Shown: positions 20,679 to 30,795, numbered from the stretch's first letter. The stretch: 64,000 nucleotides of DNA from Gracilaria vermiculophylla (GCA_019155205.2 JAHNZQ020000308.1:3269777-3333776), one strand, 5' to 3'. Numbers and translations are program-made. Notes: generated from the letters alone by a model not told the origin.

Positions 20679-22103
20679 TCAATCGTCTACGTTCATTTCC
20701 ACGTCTTCATCCATTTGTGATTCTTCCCAAGCCTCAAAATGTTTAGAAACTGGAGCTCCCATTTCAGTGAACAGCAGTAATTTTTCGCTCTCTTCCGCCT
20801 TCAACCAGGATTCATAAGCGTGACAGACGCTGACGAGATTCTCGACTTCAGTAACTATATCGAACAGATCCCTTAGCCTTTCTTCACTCTCGTATTTAGC
20901 CCATCGCCGTGTGTAAAACCACAAATCATCAAACATTGGTGGATTGTACTCGTTACAGATAAACATAAAGTTCATTGCATCCAGCAACGGATAACTAATA
21001 CAAGTTGCATCAAAGTCAAAAAAAGCAATGTTACCATCGGGCCTTCTTGTCAAGTTCACTGGGTTCAGATCACCATGAACAAGTGTTAGCGGCAAATTGT
21101 AGTTGGACACATGGTTGAGAACGTCTTTTGCATATTTTAAGTACCTCTCAATGTATTCTTCCCGCCCATATTCTTTCATGTTGAGGCGTTTTATTCCCCC
21201 CAATTGTGCAGCGTACCATTGCGGATCACTGACCGTTTCTGTGAGCTTATTTGCAATTTCTTTAGCGCCGAACACAGGGACGCCTCGTAACATCAAATCA
21301 TTTATAACAGAGGCAGACTGTTCCTGTATGTATCCCCATCCATCCAAAACTTCTTCTACTAACTCCGGGTTTTCCATCATCGTGCAGCCCTCGTCAGCGA
21401 GCAGTGTTCCGTAATCCTCCGTACACAACCATTGCCTGTCTCGATCCGCAGCAATAGGTTGGCGGAAGTACCGAGGCATCACTGCACTTACTGCATATGC
21501 TGCACTGATTTCATCATATGGTCTGCTCGGAGCCATGCTCTTCATGTAAAATTGTTTCCCTTCCATGGTTCTAGCGCGAAGTACACATGCGCTTGACCCA
21601 GTTCTCACCTTGACAACCTGTTGCACTTTGGTCCCACTATATGCTTCCACCTTTTCAATGAGCCAATTTGAAGCTTCGGGGAGCCAGCCTGCTCTGGAGT
21701 GCGGTCGCAGACGCCCGCCGTTTGCATCCAGACCGTATTGCTTATACTTTTGTAAGTATTGCAATATAGACAATTTTCTTGGGTGAACGCCTATTGTATC
21801 GGCTTCCCTCATCGATACCCATCTGTAAGACTGGGGAGCATCTGGTGTGTCACCGTGCGGAAGATTGAAGACGAGCAATGCTGGCTTATAAAAGAAGTCA
21901 TGGCCCTCCTCCGCGTCAGGATGCAGAAAGTCGAGCCTAAAAGAAGCGCCTATGGCTTCTTGAACGTGGGAACAAACGCCCTGAGGATCTGAATAATAAT
22001 CACCATCGTAGATCAGAGACGGAAGCTGCTTGTGGGCATTTGTTAAGATACTGGCGTCACCTGGGTGGCTAATTAGGACATGGAACAAGGAGTTGCTGTG
22101 CAT
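20679..22103 (-). CDS. Aminoglycoside phosphotransferase/choline-kinase-fold protein
   Basis: Predicted 474-aa protein of the APH superfamily of small-molecule kinases. The catalytic loop LVHGDLNPVN (about residue 325) and metal-binding FFDFDATCISYPLLDAMNF correspond to the HGDxxxxN and D-x-D motifs. A substrate-lid helical region follows. Residues 165-200 (VVKVRTGSSACVLRARTMEGKQF) look like the glycine-poor N-lobe strands and the Lys-containing strand (FYMKSM). An extra N-terminal domain of about 150 residues precedes the kinase lobe; I do not recognise it. The substrate cannot be told from sequence. It does not carry choline kinase hallmarks beyond the shared core. The C-terminus is acidic (DEDVEMNVDD). 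No introns are visible. ATG 22103. Confidence 0.82.
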   Translation of the reverse strand: MHSNSLFHVLISHPGDASILTNAHKQLPSLIYDGDYYSDPQGVCSHVQEAIGASFRLDFLHPDAEEGHDFFYKPALLVFNLPHGDTPDAPQSYRWVSMREADTIGVHPRKLSILQYLQKYKQYGLDANGGRLRPHSRAGWLPEASNWLIEKVEAYSGTKVQQVVKVRTGSSACVLRARTMEGKQFYMKSMAPSRPYDEISAAYAVSAVMPRYFRQPIAADRDRQWLCTEDYGTLLADEGCTMMENPELVEEVLDGWGYIQEQSASVINDLMLRGVPVFGAKEIANKLTETVSDPQWYAAQLGGIKRLNMKEYGREEYIERYLKYAKDVLNHVSNYNLPLTLVHGDLNPVNLTRRPDGNIAFFDFDATCISYPLLDAMNFMFICNEYNPPMFDDLWFYTRRWAKYESEERLRDLFDIVTEVENLVSVCHAYESWLKAEESEKLLLFTEMGAPVSKHFEAWEESQMDEDVEMNVDD

Positions 22104-23113
22104 GGCGCCGGACGATTACAATAGCGCCGTCGGGCGTCTGGCGCCGAGAGGCGGAATGCTGAGGGTGCTGAAATCGCTGAGAGCAGCGACGGCGGAATAG
22201 AGTCGGAAGGCATACGTACCCCGATAACGTTTTCTTGGTTGTAACTGCACGGAAAGTCTCATAGGATGCACACAGACGGAAGTACGTGTATCTACTGTGG
22301 CCTAGATGAACCTGAATCACGAGCGTCTACCACGCTGAGCTGTCAGCTGCAGTAATGAATAATGTATTTCAGTAATATGTTTGTAGCCTGCCTGAGTGGC
22401 GAGTACTCGATGCCCAGCACCTGCGCGACCGCGTGTCTATGAGCCCCTTGGTGGGAGCGCCCATCAGTGTTGCTGTCGGAAACCATTGCGCACCTAGACG
22501 CGGCAGACCGTTTTGTCTTGTTCTGCCGTCGGGGTCCAAGATGAACGCACCTTATCGATAGATTACTCAAAGAGGCACGAATACTTTGCGACCGCGTTTC
22601 CACTCACAAATTGCGGCTCGAGCGTCACCCAGTTATTTCTCGGCTGACTGCCCCCTGGCTGCCATTTGGGAATCGGTATTTGTCGCCGCCGACCCGATTG
22701 CACGGCACGGCACGGCACGATGATGGTAGGGTTGATGACCAGTCACCACGACGATGGGAGGCGGTCTTTTGAGAGGGACCCTTTTCGCACCAATTCATCT
22801 ACATGCCAGACTCTCTGTCCAACATAGCGTGGAGACCGACAAAATCGAAATTAAAGTCAAAACCGGAGAAAATAAAATTCAGCGCTGTTACGCGCAGTTA
22901 TGCATTATTATTGCTTGCATTATTGAGCTATCAGCGCAAATCTCCGCCCGGGAGCTCAATGCCACCGGGCTCTCCGGTTGCGCACCGTGCTCACAATCAA
23001 ATCCGCATTCAGCTCCATTGTCTTCGTTTCCAATCGTACACGGCTTGATCCTCGCTCGCTTAAGGCTATTCACTTCTTTGTCAGGTCAAATGCTGGTGTA
23101 TCGCGGAAGCACC
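22104..23113. other. Intergenic stretch with short CACGG repeat
   Basis: Divergent promoter region between the APH-like gene and the methyltransferase. A (CACGG)4 tract lies at 22701-22719. The methyltransferase frame is open from ATG 22754, but that extension lacks leader character and conserved sequence. Confidence 0.45.
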
Positions 23114-24448
23114 ATGAATGCATTTATCCCTTCGCCACATGCTCTAAGTCGACTTCCATGCGCAACACTATGTCTGTCACGCTCTCATCCATCGCATCGA
23201 ACCACAAGTAGCCGCAATCAGCCTTGCATGGTTGCAAAACCCGAGAACGAACCCGACGCAAACATCTCATCCACCGTAGAGCGTCTGTACGACACATATC
23301 CGTTTCCACCGGAGACGCTTCTGGACGAAGCTCCCATCGGCTACAACTGGCGCTGGCACTACCCTTCCGCCTACGCATTCTGTACAGCTCGTCTTCCTCA
23401 GGTTTTAGATCGTCCGCTGCGTATTTTGGATGCTGGCTGTGGCACTGGTGAATCAACCTCGTACCTCGTGTATCTAAACGATGGTGCGCATGTCACAGCC
23501 ATCGACCTTTCCAACGGTGCCTTAGATGTAGCCAGAGAAAGAATGGAACGTAGCTTACCAGACAAGATGCATCGGTGCGACTTTATCCACAAAAGCATTT
23601 TCGACGTCGCAGATCTGGATGGCGATTTCGATCACATCAATTGTGTCGGTGTTATCCACCACACTCCCGATCCAGAAAAGGCGCTTCGCGCACTGGCATC
23701 CAAATTGAAACCTGGCGGTATCATGCACATATTTGTTTACGCAGCACACGGTCGTTGGGAGATTTCGCTCATGCAGAAAGCGCTTAGAATTCTACAAGGA
23801 AACAAGCAACATTTTGAGGAAGGCGTGAAACTTGGCCGACAAGTATTTGCAGCCCTTCCTGATGGCAATCGGCTCAAGGTGCGCGAGAACAATCGGTGGG
23901 CCCAGGAAAATAAGAAAGACGCCACATTTGCGGACATGTACGTTCATCCGCAGGAGGTTGACTACGATATTCCTTCCCTGTTCAAACTGATAGAGAGCTC
24001 GGGTCTTCAGTTTGTTGCCTTTTCCAACCCTCGCACTTGGGATTTAACTCGCCTTTTGGCGAATGACGAATCGCTTTTGAAGAAGGCGATGGCGCTGCCG
24101 GAGAGAGACCAATACAGGCTAGTCGAACTGCTGGACCCAGAATCGGTGACGCATTTTGAATTCTTCCTCACAAAACCACCTCTGATTCCAACGGATTGGT
24201 CAAATGATGACCTATTGCGACATGCCAGTGCATGTCTCTCCGAATGTATCACAGGGTGGCCCAGCACTGTGCTGATGGACCGAGACTATTTTCCAGTAAT
24301 GTTGTCAGAAGAAGAATACGGTTTTGCTTCCCAGATTGTAGAAAGCGATTCCATCTCGGTTGGAGAAGCCGCTGACAAGGCCAATTTATCGCTTGATGGC
24401 GTCCGGGAAATGATACGCAAGGGAGTCATATTACTATCACCACGTTAA
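23114..24448 (+). CDS. Class I SAM-dependent methyltransferase, cyanobacterial type, plastid-targeted
   Basis: Predicted 444-aa methyltransferase. The Rossmann motif I is ILDAGCGTGESTSYL, the acidic loop is VTAIDLSNGAL, and post-motif sequence NCVGVIHHTPDPEKALRAL continues the fold. The segment LYDTYPFPPE and GYNWRWHYPSAYAFCT before motif I is typical of a conserved cyanobacterial methyltransferase group of unknown substrate. The C-terminal 200 residues belong to the same group and end with a helix-turn-like segment. From ATG 23114 the first 40 residues are Ser/Arg/Pro-rich without acids, a plausible plastid leader ending before MVAKPEN. An upstream in-frame ATG at 22754 would add 120 residues and hide that leader, so I prefer 23114. 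Plastid location and origin from the plastid ancestor are inferred. Confidence 0.85.
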   Translation: MNAFIPSPHALSRLPCATLCLSRSHPSHRTTSSRNQPCMVAKPENEPDANISSTVERLYDTYPFPPETLLDEAPIGYNWRWHYPSAYAFCTARLPQVLDRPLRILDAGCGTGESTSYLVYLNDGAHVTAIDLSNGALDVARERMERSLPDKMHRCDFIHKSIFDVADLDGDFDHINCVGVIHHTPDPEKALRALASKLKPGGIMHIFVYAAHGRWEISLMQKALRILQGNKQHFEEGVKLGRQVFAALPDGNRLKVRENNRWAQENKKDATFADMYVHPQEVDYDIPSLFKLIESSGLQFVAFSNPRTWDLTRLLANDESLLKKAMALPERDQYRLVELLDPESVTHFEFFLTKPPLIPTDWSNDDLLRHASACLSECITGWPSTVLMDRDYFPVMLSEEEYGFASQIVESDSISVGEAADKANLSLDGVREMIRKGVILLSPR

Positions 24449-24708
24449 AAAAAACGGTGGCAAAACAGTGTGAAGCATGTCTAACGTACAAGGATCGTGT
24501 CAAACGAGAACGGGACTGTTTTTTTATATCAATTACACTTGTGCTTTCAAATGCGAAGCCTAGGAAAGACAATGAGGGAAAAAACACAGCACGACGAATA
24601 TCCAGTGAGTCACCAGAGCTAAAGCATTGCGGATCAAAACAAGCAGCCTTGATCGTGACTACGACAACGAGGAATAAGAAGCCCTTCATTATGGTCACAA
24701 AGACTGGG

Positions 24709-26166
24709 CTAAACGGCGCCATCATCGCTTGTCCGCGACTTTGAATCGTCTGCATCTGTATCAATAGTTAGTGGTGTCTCAAAAGAACGATCCAGTATTG
24801 GATCATTGCTCACTTGAGCGGCTACGGGTGCTGCGGAAACAGACGAATAGTAGCTCTTCGCACTGTTTCGCCGACGTTTAGGCAGAGTGGACAGCCGCTT
24901 CGACTGAAAGCGATCACCTGTCAAATACCTGACCATTTCTGACAGACCACCGTGTCCAGCAACGCGATATGCTTCACTAGCACTCTCCTCCGAGTAGCCC
25001 GAATTGATGAGAGCCAAAACACTGTTCGGAACGGCAGCAGCAGACGAGCTTGCAGAACCGGCGCCGTGTTCTTCGCGATTAGCCTCGACCAATGACAGCG
25101 CTAGCACTGCGCGTTCAATCTCTTCTTCGGTAGCACGGGCATCAGCAGCAGCGCGCCACGCGGCGTGCTCCGCTGCCTCCGCTGCAGCGCGCTTCGCGCT
25201 CTTATCCGGGGCGTTGAACGGTTCCAATGCATTGTAATGGCTGCCGCGATGGAAACTGAGGCGGATGGGCTCCGGGGTTGCGGACGCGTCAGCCGCGGCG
25301 GCAGCGCCCCAGGCCTCAATCACGGTGGCCGGGGTGGAGGAGTACGCGTAAACCTCAATGGGTCTGCCAAAGAGTTCTGCGGCGGCCTGCAGCTCCAGAT
25401 GATTGCCGTGCGTGCCGTCGCGCCTCTTCCGCCTGACGTACCGGACAAAATCCTCGGCGACGAACTGCGAAAAGTAATCCCTCTCCTGCAGCAAGTACTG
25501 CATGACGGCGGCTCGAAGCGAGGCGTGCTTCTCGGCGTCGTTCCAAACGGCGTGAGAGAGGGCACGAAACAGGCAGTTGCCGTCCGGGCGCATCTCGACG
25601 ACGCGCAGGCCTCTGGCAGCCAGCTGGGCGATAAAGACGGCCTCTCGTTCGCGCTGGGCGCGCATGGGCAGGTCAATGCGGGCGTGCGGATGCTCGTCCT
25701 CGGAATTATAGCCCTCGGTAGCACCGCTGGCGCCGCTGTCGCTGTGTCGCTCATCTTCCAGAGGCGCGGGAGGGGAGGCGGCGGACAGCGGGCGCAGCGG
25801 GGGCGCGGGATGGGCAGGCGGCAGGCGTGTAGGCGGCGGAGGTGAGGCGGGGGCGGCGGAGGGCGCGGAGGCAGAGGCGGAGGTGAAGGCGGAGGCGGAG
25901 GAGGAGAGGGACGCGGAGGTGGAGGTGAAGGCGGAGGCGGAGGCGGAGGCGGAGGCGGAGACGGAGGCGGAGGCGGAGGCGGAGGCGGAGGCGGGGGCGG
26001 AGGCGGAGGCGGGGGCGGGGGCGGAGGCGGGGGCGGAGGCGGAGGCGGAGGTGGAGGCGGACTGCGGGGGCGCGGGCAGTGGTGGGGGCGGGGGGGGCGG
26101 CAAGGCGGCGGGCGGAAGGGGGATGGGAGGACGTGGCCGGCCGTGGGCGTCAAGGCGGACGCGCAT
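24709..26166 (-). CDS. OTU-domain deubiquitinase, OTUD5-like
   Basis: Predicted 485-aa cysteine protease that removes ubiquitin. The OTU domain spans about residues 165-320: catalytic Asp and Cys in RPDGNCLFRAL (D195, C198), the YFSQFVAEDFVRYVRRKRRDGTHGNHLELQA block, and His in GSHYNAL (H310). The GYNSEDEH stretch just before it (152-159) is the same as in animal OTUD5, which supports this subgroup. After the OTU domain there is a UIM-like helix (EEEIERAVLALSLVEANREE) and a UBA-like segment (VLALINSGYSEESASEAYRVAG). Residues 35-105 are an Ala-Ser repeat encoded by a GGCGGA microsatellite. The longer frame starts with GTG at 26313; ATG 26166 is preferred. RNA polymerase gene RPOT lies 174 bp upstream on the same strand. 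Confidence 0.88.
   Translation of the reverse strand: MRVRLDAHGRPRPPIPLPPAALPPPPPPPLPAPPQSASTSASASAPASAPAPASASAPASASASASASVSASASASASAFTSTSASLSSSASAFTSASASAPSAAPASPPPPTRLPPAHPAPPLRPLSAASPPAPLEDERHSDSGASGATEGYNSEDEHPHARIDLPMRAQREREAVFIAQLAARGLRVVEMRPDGNCLFRALSHAVWNDAEKHASLRAAVMQYLLQERDYFSQFVAEDFVRYVRRKRRDGTHGNHLELQAAAELFGRPIEVYAYSSTPATVIEAWGAAAAADASATPEPIRLSFHRGSHYNALEPFNAPDKSAKRAAAEAAEHAAWRAAADARATEEEIERAVLALSLVEANREEHGAGSASSSAAAVPNSVLALINSGYSEESASEAYRVAGHGGLSEMVRYLTGDRFQSKRLSTLPKRRRNSAKSYYSSVSAAPVAAQVSNDPILDRSFETPLTIDTDADDSKSRTSDDGAV
25842..26060. repeat. GGCGGA microsatellite inside the OTU gene
   Basis: Long imperfect hexanucleotide repeat (GGCGGA with GGCGGG and GGAGGT variants). Read on the minus strand in the gene frame it gives alternating Ala-Ser; in the other frames it gives poly-Pro or Arg-Leu. 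It accounts for the long open poly-Pro frame over the same DNA. Confidence 0.9.
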
Positions 26167-26340
26167 GGTGGTGGGCGCGCGGGGGAGGGCGTGCGCGCGA
26201 GGAAGACAGGGGCGGCGGGGTGAGAGGGGAAGAGGGACGGGCGAGGGGCGGCAAGAATGAAGCGGCAGGCGGCGGCGCACAGGGAGACACACCGAACACA
26301 CGCGGCAAAGCACGGGGCGGCGGCGTGTAAGCGCTGGCGT

Positions 26341-29187
26341 TCAGCTGAAAAAATAAGGCGAGTGGCGCACGGCGCGCAGCTGCAGGCGGCCGCGCGGAGG
26401 CAGCGGCGAGAGGCGGACGTGCGGGAAGCGGAAGTGCAACGAGTCGCGCAGCTCGCGCAGCAGGTCGCGCTCGTGCAGCGCCACGAACTGCTCCCGCAGC
26501 AGCCAGTTCATGTCGTCCACGCGCCCCGCGTTGGTCCAGAACGAGTCGTGCACGGCGGCGAAGTTGAGCCCCGCGCGCCGGCACGCCACCGCCGTCATTA
26601 ACATGTGCGCCGAGTCCACCGAGTGCACAAAGTTGGGCGCAAAAGCCGAGCGCTGCCGTGCCGCCGACACCGCCCCCCGCCCCTCCCGCTGCAGCCGCAC
26701 GCGCTGCAGCAGCGTACGCACCATCACCCCGTCCCGCCGCCGGTACGGCTGCACTGCCGGCAACCCCACCGGCGTCGTCCACCGCACCTCGTCTCCGCTC
26801 TTCGCCACCCGCGCCGCGCTCTCCGCCAGCCACTCCATCGTGCGCCACGCCCCCTCGAACAGATCCCCCAGCGACGACAGCGTCAATGACGCCACCAGCA
26901 TCGACGCCGCGAACAGCCGCTCCTCGGGCACAGTCCCGAGCTCCGCCAGCCGGTTCGACACCTGCTCCCGCGCCCCGATCAGCGTCACCCCGTACACGCT
27001 CGTCATAACCGTCTGTTTCACAACCTTACGAGTGATCTTGTCGCGCAATAATTGTGCCACCTCATCTCCCTCGTCCGCCAGCCGCCCCACTTTATCGCTG
27101 ACCAGGCCCGCCACGCCGGAGTACACGTCCTGTGGTCGATCCTTCGGCACCAGATTTACCTGTTCTCCTCCAGCCACGTCCCTCCCTAGCGCCGCGTAGT
27201 GCTGCAGCCCGTTGCACGACCCGTCCATACAAATCGGCAGCGTGCTTTCGTACCCTTCCATAGCTCGCGACCCTCCATGCTGCCCCACCGCCGCCGCTAT
27301 TTCCGAGCATGCTGCCAATAGCTGAAACGGGTCTTCGGCTGAGCTCCACCATTCCAGGTTTCCGTCGTGCAGTGGTTCTCGCCCCACTTGGATTGCCTTC
27401 GACATGGCCGCCTCAGCCACCTCTACTCGCTCCCGGAACGGTAGTTTGTCGGCCCCCAGAAGGTTAGCCAGGTGAATTTTCAACCAATACACCCCGCGCT
27501 CTCCCAGTTCTACCCCCGGCGATGCGAAGGTCAGCAATGCGCGAGTTAGATCGCAGCCCATGTGCTGCAGATGCACTGGAATCGGATACGCACGTCCCCG
27601 AAAATCCACGTTGTGCGGCAACCAGAACCTGCTCTCGTCCACAAACTTACTGGCCTGGTCTAGTTTGTGATACGTATCAGCCCTCAACGACAACAGCTCC
27701 CGGTTTATCTTTTCAGCTTTCCGTCGCTCCGCACGTAGTCTTCGGGACGCCTTCTTCTCATCAAACACCATTTCTTCCTCGTCAGTATCCCAATTCTCAT
27801 GTTCACGCCATTCCATCATTTTCTGCTTGTGGCGCTCGAAGGCCGCGAGTTGCTCTCGCATAAATTGTTCTTTGTCGGGCATCTTTGCGTTTGTCTTTGT
27901 TACCAATCCAGCAATTCCGCCTCCTTGACGCCAAAGCTCCTGTGCTACATCGTATACACATCGATTCACACGCCAAGGTTGATCTCCCAACGCGTTGAGG
28001 CCATCAAACAAGGCCGAGAGATCGGCAACAGCCAATGCGTCTTTCAATTCATGTTGTGCAGATGGAAGAGTTCTTACCAACTGTGGTTTGCATCGCAGAA
28101 AGGCGCCGTTGGTCGGTGATACCCACGGACGTGGACGAACTAACATTGGTTGCTGCTTTGGCTCAATTATGGGTGAAAGATTCACTTCACTTTCGCTCAA
28201 TGCACGAACCGTGTCATCCGTCAATTGTATCATGCCCACGGTGGCCATGTCTGCCTTTCTAAACCGCTTATAGTGTGAAATCGCCGCAACAAAGTTTCCG
28301 TCAGCGTCTTTCACCTTTGCAGTTCGAAGCATAAGGTCGATGAGCTTGGTGCCGACTTGTATGAGCTCGTGAGAGCTCCAGGTCGAATCCTCCACGGCGA
28401 CTTTTTGAGCGGCGTAATTCACAGCCGACACCATGCTCGGTGAGTATTTGAGCGTGTTTTTAAGCACGTCTCGTGCCCTTCTCGTTCGAGGTTTTCGTTT
28501 TGCGACCGGCTGTTCTGGCAGCTGGGACTTAAGCCTCTGTTCCGCCTGAACCTGCTTCCTGTGTAGAGCGTTGATCTTCTTGGCGTTGATCTCTGCGCGC
28601 ACGGTATTTGCAACGCTCATCGCGAGACGGGTGAGAGGGACGCCATTGACCTCACGAATAAGGGCTCCAAAAGCTGTTTGTAGTGTGATGATGGAGATAA
28701 CGTCCGGCGATAAAGACGACAGCAACTGCGCTGTATTTTGTTCCAACGCGGAGGAACGAGCAGACGTAGACTTTGAGGACAAGGGCCCTGAATCTATTGC
28801 GTTTCGAATAGAGAGACTGAGCGGGCTGTACCATGAGAGCAAAAGAGCGGCGGCGGGTCTGTGTGTGACGACATCGCCGCGTTCCGAAGCTGCGGATGCC
28901 ATCTGGCGATAGCGATCCACAGCAGTGTCGACTGTTTGCTTCTCAAGTTGCAGCTGGCGTTCGTACTGCGATTGATCGGAAGGGGCGTATAGAAAGGCAT
29001 CTTGCATGTGCGTGGGTGTCGCGGGTATAATGGGAGGGGATGCAATGCGCGGTGCCAATATATGGTTAGTCACATGGTCGTCGAAGAGGTCCGGCACTGA
29101 TTTGGGGACGGTAGAGCGCTGCGGCAGAGCAGTTGTGGCTGTTGAAAGACTTCTATAAAGGGAAGAAGAGCGGGCCAAACGATGCAT
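26341..29187 (-). CDS. RPOT: Phage-type (T7-like) organellar RNA polymerase
   Basis: Predicted 948-aa single-subunit RNA polymerase that transcribes the mitochondrial genome. From ATG 29187 the leader MHRLARSSSLYRSLSTAT is a strong mitochondrial presequence. Core motifs are in order: QPWRVNRCVYDV, FWLPHNVDFRGRAYPIP, the motif A aspartate in ICMDGSCNGLQHYAALGRD, motif B helix RKVVKQTVMTSVYGVT, and motif C AVHDSFWTNAG with the second catalytic aspartate. The last residues SPYFFS match the conserved C-terminal FFS-type end. All catalytic residues are present. The frame is open upstream to 29703, but that extension runs into the divergent neighbour and has no conserved sequence. Confidence 0.96.
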   Translation of the reverse strand: MHRLARSSSLYRSLSTATTALPQRSTVPKSVPDLFDDHVTNHILAPRIASPPIIPATPTHMQDAFLYAPSDQSQYERQLQLEKQTVDTAVDRYRQMASAASERGDVVTHRPAAALLLSWYSPLSLSIRNAIDSGPLSSKSTSARSSALEQNTAQLLSSLSPDVISIITLQTAFGALIREVNGVPLTRLAMSVANTVRAEINAKKINALHRKQVQAEQRLKSQLPEQPVAKRKPRTRRARDVLKNTLKYSPSMVSAVNYAAQKVAVEDSTWSSHELIQVGTKLIDLMLRTAKVKDADGNFVAAISHYKRFRKADMATVGMIQLTDDTVRALSESEVNLSPIIEPKQQPMLVRPRPWVSPTNGAFLRCKPQLVRTLPSAQHELKDALAVADLSALFDGLNALGDQPWRVNRCVYDVAQELWRQGGGIAGLVTKTNAKMPDKEQFMREQLAAFERHKQKMMEWREHENWDTDEEEMVFDEKKASRRLRAERRKAEKINRELLSLRADTYHKLDQASKFVDESRFWLPHNVDFRGRAYPIPVHLQHMGCDLTRALLTFASPGVELGERGVYWLKIHLANLLGADKLPFRERVEVAEAAMSKAIQVGREPLHDGNLEWWSSAEDPFQLLAACSEIAAAVGQHGGSRAMEGYESTLPICMDGSCNGLQHYAALGRDVAGGEQVNLVPKDRPQDVYSGVAGLVSDKVGRLADEGDEVAQLLRDKITRKVVKQTVMTSVYGVTLIGAREQVSNRLAELGTVPEERLFAASMLVASLTLSSLGDLFEGAWRTMEWLAESAARVAKSGDEVRWTTPVGLPAVQPYRRRDGVMVRTLLQRVRLQREGRGAVSAARQRSAFAPNFVHSVDSAHMLMTAVACRRAGLNFAAVHDSFWTNAGRVDDMNWLLREQFVALHERDLLRELRDSLHFRFPHVRLSPLPPRGRLQLRAVRHSPYFFS

Positions 29188-29696
29188 GCTTTGAGCGAGC
29201 CAGAGCAGAGCGTGCAGGGGAAATTTGGATGCGATGCGCTGCACAAAGGCGACAAATGAGTAAAGCGCGCGATTTATGAACAGAGAAGAAGGGAGGGGGC
29301 GAGCTCTGCGGGAGGGAAGCGGCGCCGTTGTCTCAAAGACTATGAGTCTGGTGAGAACGTGGACAACGGCGGCTCTCCGGCGTGTCCAGCTTCGTCTGGA
29401 AGTCGATACAGCACATTGAGATGGAGCGCCGGCGGGTAGGGGCTGTGGCACGCGCTCGTTGTCGCACTTGTCTTGGACAGGGAGTATGTGACACGTCGAC
29501 GACCTGTACCATGCTCGAGGCCACTGCACGCGCCGTGGGAGCACGTGCGTGGCGACAAGGCGCCAATGGCGCTGCTCGCGCTGTTTCGAACTTTTGTGTT
29601 GGACCGGTTGCGAGACACCGATATCGCTACAGCGCGACGCCGCGCCTCGTATGTTCAACACAGCCCGACGCCGGGCTGTCCGCTCATGTGCGCGGC
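29188..29696. promoter_or_regulatory. Divergent promoter region of RPOT and the augmin-like gene
   Basis: About 500 bp between divergent starts. In-frame ATGs at 29421 and 29511 could extend the plus-strand gene. No clear core promoter element is visible. Confidence 0.4.
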
Positions 29697-30704
29697 ATGG
29701 CATCCTCCACGCGGCATGATGTTGAAGATGGCGAGAAGCACAACCCGTGCGCAGCGCTGCCTCTCCCTACAGACCCCATGTCGTCGCTAGCTGCAGCAAT
29801 CAACGGAGGCTCTGTCTACTCCGCGTTAGCCCACTTGAGCGCGCTCGATGCCGTGCCGAGCGGCCGAGCGGCCTCATCAGTGCCCCACGAGAAGCTCCTC
29901 AACTTGTACCGATGCGTGCTGCCGATGCTGCTTCTCCCCCGCGCGCTTGCCCGCTACGACGCGTCGTTGCGGCGCGACTTTCTGCCCCTGATTTCCATCG
30001 TGTACGCGAACGTGCACGGCGTTCGAAATGCGCTCCCCTTCGCGGAGGCCGCCCATCTCCGAGACAGGGTGTCGAACGCGCTGAAACGCCTTTCGCAAGC
30101 GCAGATCGATGACGCCAGCGCCGCACTGGCGCAGGCCGCCGCCACCATAAGCGAGCAACTGTGCGACGCGTGGAGCACCATGATGTGTCCGAGCGCAAAC
30201 CTCTCGCCCGCAGATTTGGCGCGCGACATTGTGGCGCGCACGTCCAGAATGCGCTCGTACACGGACGAGGCGCACAGGCTGGACCTGCAAATCATGAACG
30301 CTCACCGTGCGGCCGTGTCAGTGCATCAAACTGCCGCCCGCATCGCGCACGAGGCAGTGCAGACCGACGTGTCGGCTAGACAGCGCTCCGGATCCTACGA
30401 CGAGTGCCGCGCTCAGGAGCTGCTTACCCGCGGGGAGGCATTGCGTTCCAAGCTCAGGATGCTGCGCGCGCAGATGCTCAGCCAGATGTACACCGCGGAG
30501 AGTGTCCGTGCGTTGCAGATGATTGCGAAAGAGGTCAGTGACAAAGAGGAACAAGTTGAGAGGGAATTGCAAGTCGAGGGTGGAAGACTGGCAGAATATC
30601 GCTCTCTGGGTGCCGACTTTGAGAAAATTGTTGCAGAGATTCTACACACGCAGCAAGTACTGGAGCAGAAAGAATGGTCACGAAAAGAACTGTCGTTGTG
30701 CTGA
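29697..30704 (+). CDS. Candidate augmin subunit 4 (HAUS4/AUG4-like)
   Basis: Predicted 335-aa largely helical protein. The C-terminal 90 residues, with QMYTAESVRALQMI, a charged coiled coil and EYRSLGADFEKIVAEI then LEQKEWSRKEL, follow the pattern I know from plant AUG4 (YTADTVTAL, a coiled coil, a YQ/DPHFD-type segment and a final ENMQW helix). Augmin recruits the gamma-tubulin ring complex to the side of existing microtubules. The N-terminal part (SSLAAAINGGSVYSALAHL, LNLYRCVLPMLLLPRAL) is helical but I cannot match it. The frame is open from GTG 29382; ATGs at 29421 and 29511 are alternatives giving a basic extension. Family assignment is moderate; the coding call is strong. Confidence 0.55.
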   Translation: MASSTRHDVEDGEKHNPCAALPLPTDPMSSLAAAINGGSVYSALAHLSALDAVPSGRAASSVPHEKLLNLYRCVLPMLLLPRALARYDASLRRDFLPLISIVYANVHGVRNALPFAEAAHLRDRVSNALKRLSQAQIDDASAALAQAAATISEQLCDAWSTMMCPSANLSPADLARDIVARTSRMRSYTDEAHRLDLQIMNAHRAAVSVHQTAARIAHEAVQTDVSARQRSGSYDECRAQELLTRGEALRSKLRMLRAQMLSQMYTAESVRALQMIAKEVSDKEEQVERELQVEGGRLAEYRSLGADFEKIVAEILHTQQVLEQKEWSRKELSLC

Positions 30705-30795
30705 GGGTTTTTGATGGCCCGTCGTGTGGAAGAGGCTCGGACACCAAAACTCTGTCTGTGAAGATGGGGACCGTCTGCGACCATGAGACGACACA

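Noticed and set aside
25320..26153. Poly-Pro ORF overlapping the OTU gene
   Set aside because: It is another frame of the GGCGGA repeat; the OTU catalytic motifs are in the chosen frame.
29188..29703. 172-residue N-terminal extension of the RNA polymerase
   Set aside because: It overlaps the divergent gene start, has no conserved sequence, and hides the strong presequence at 29187.
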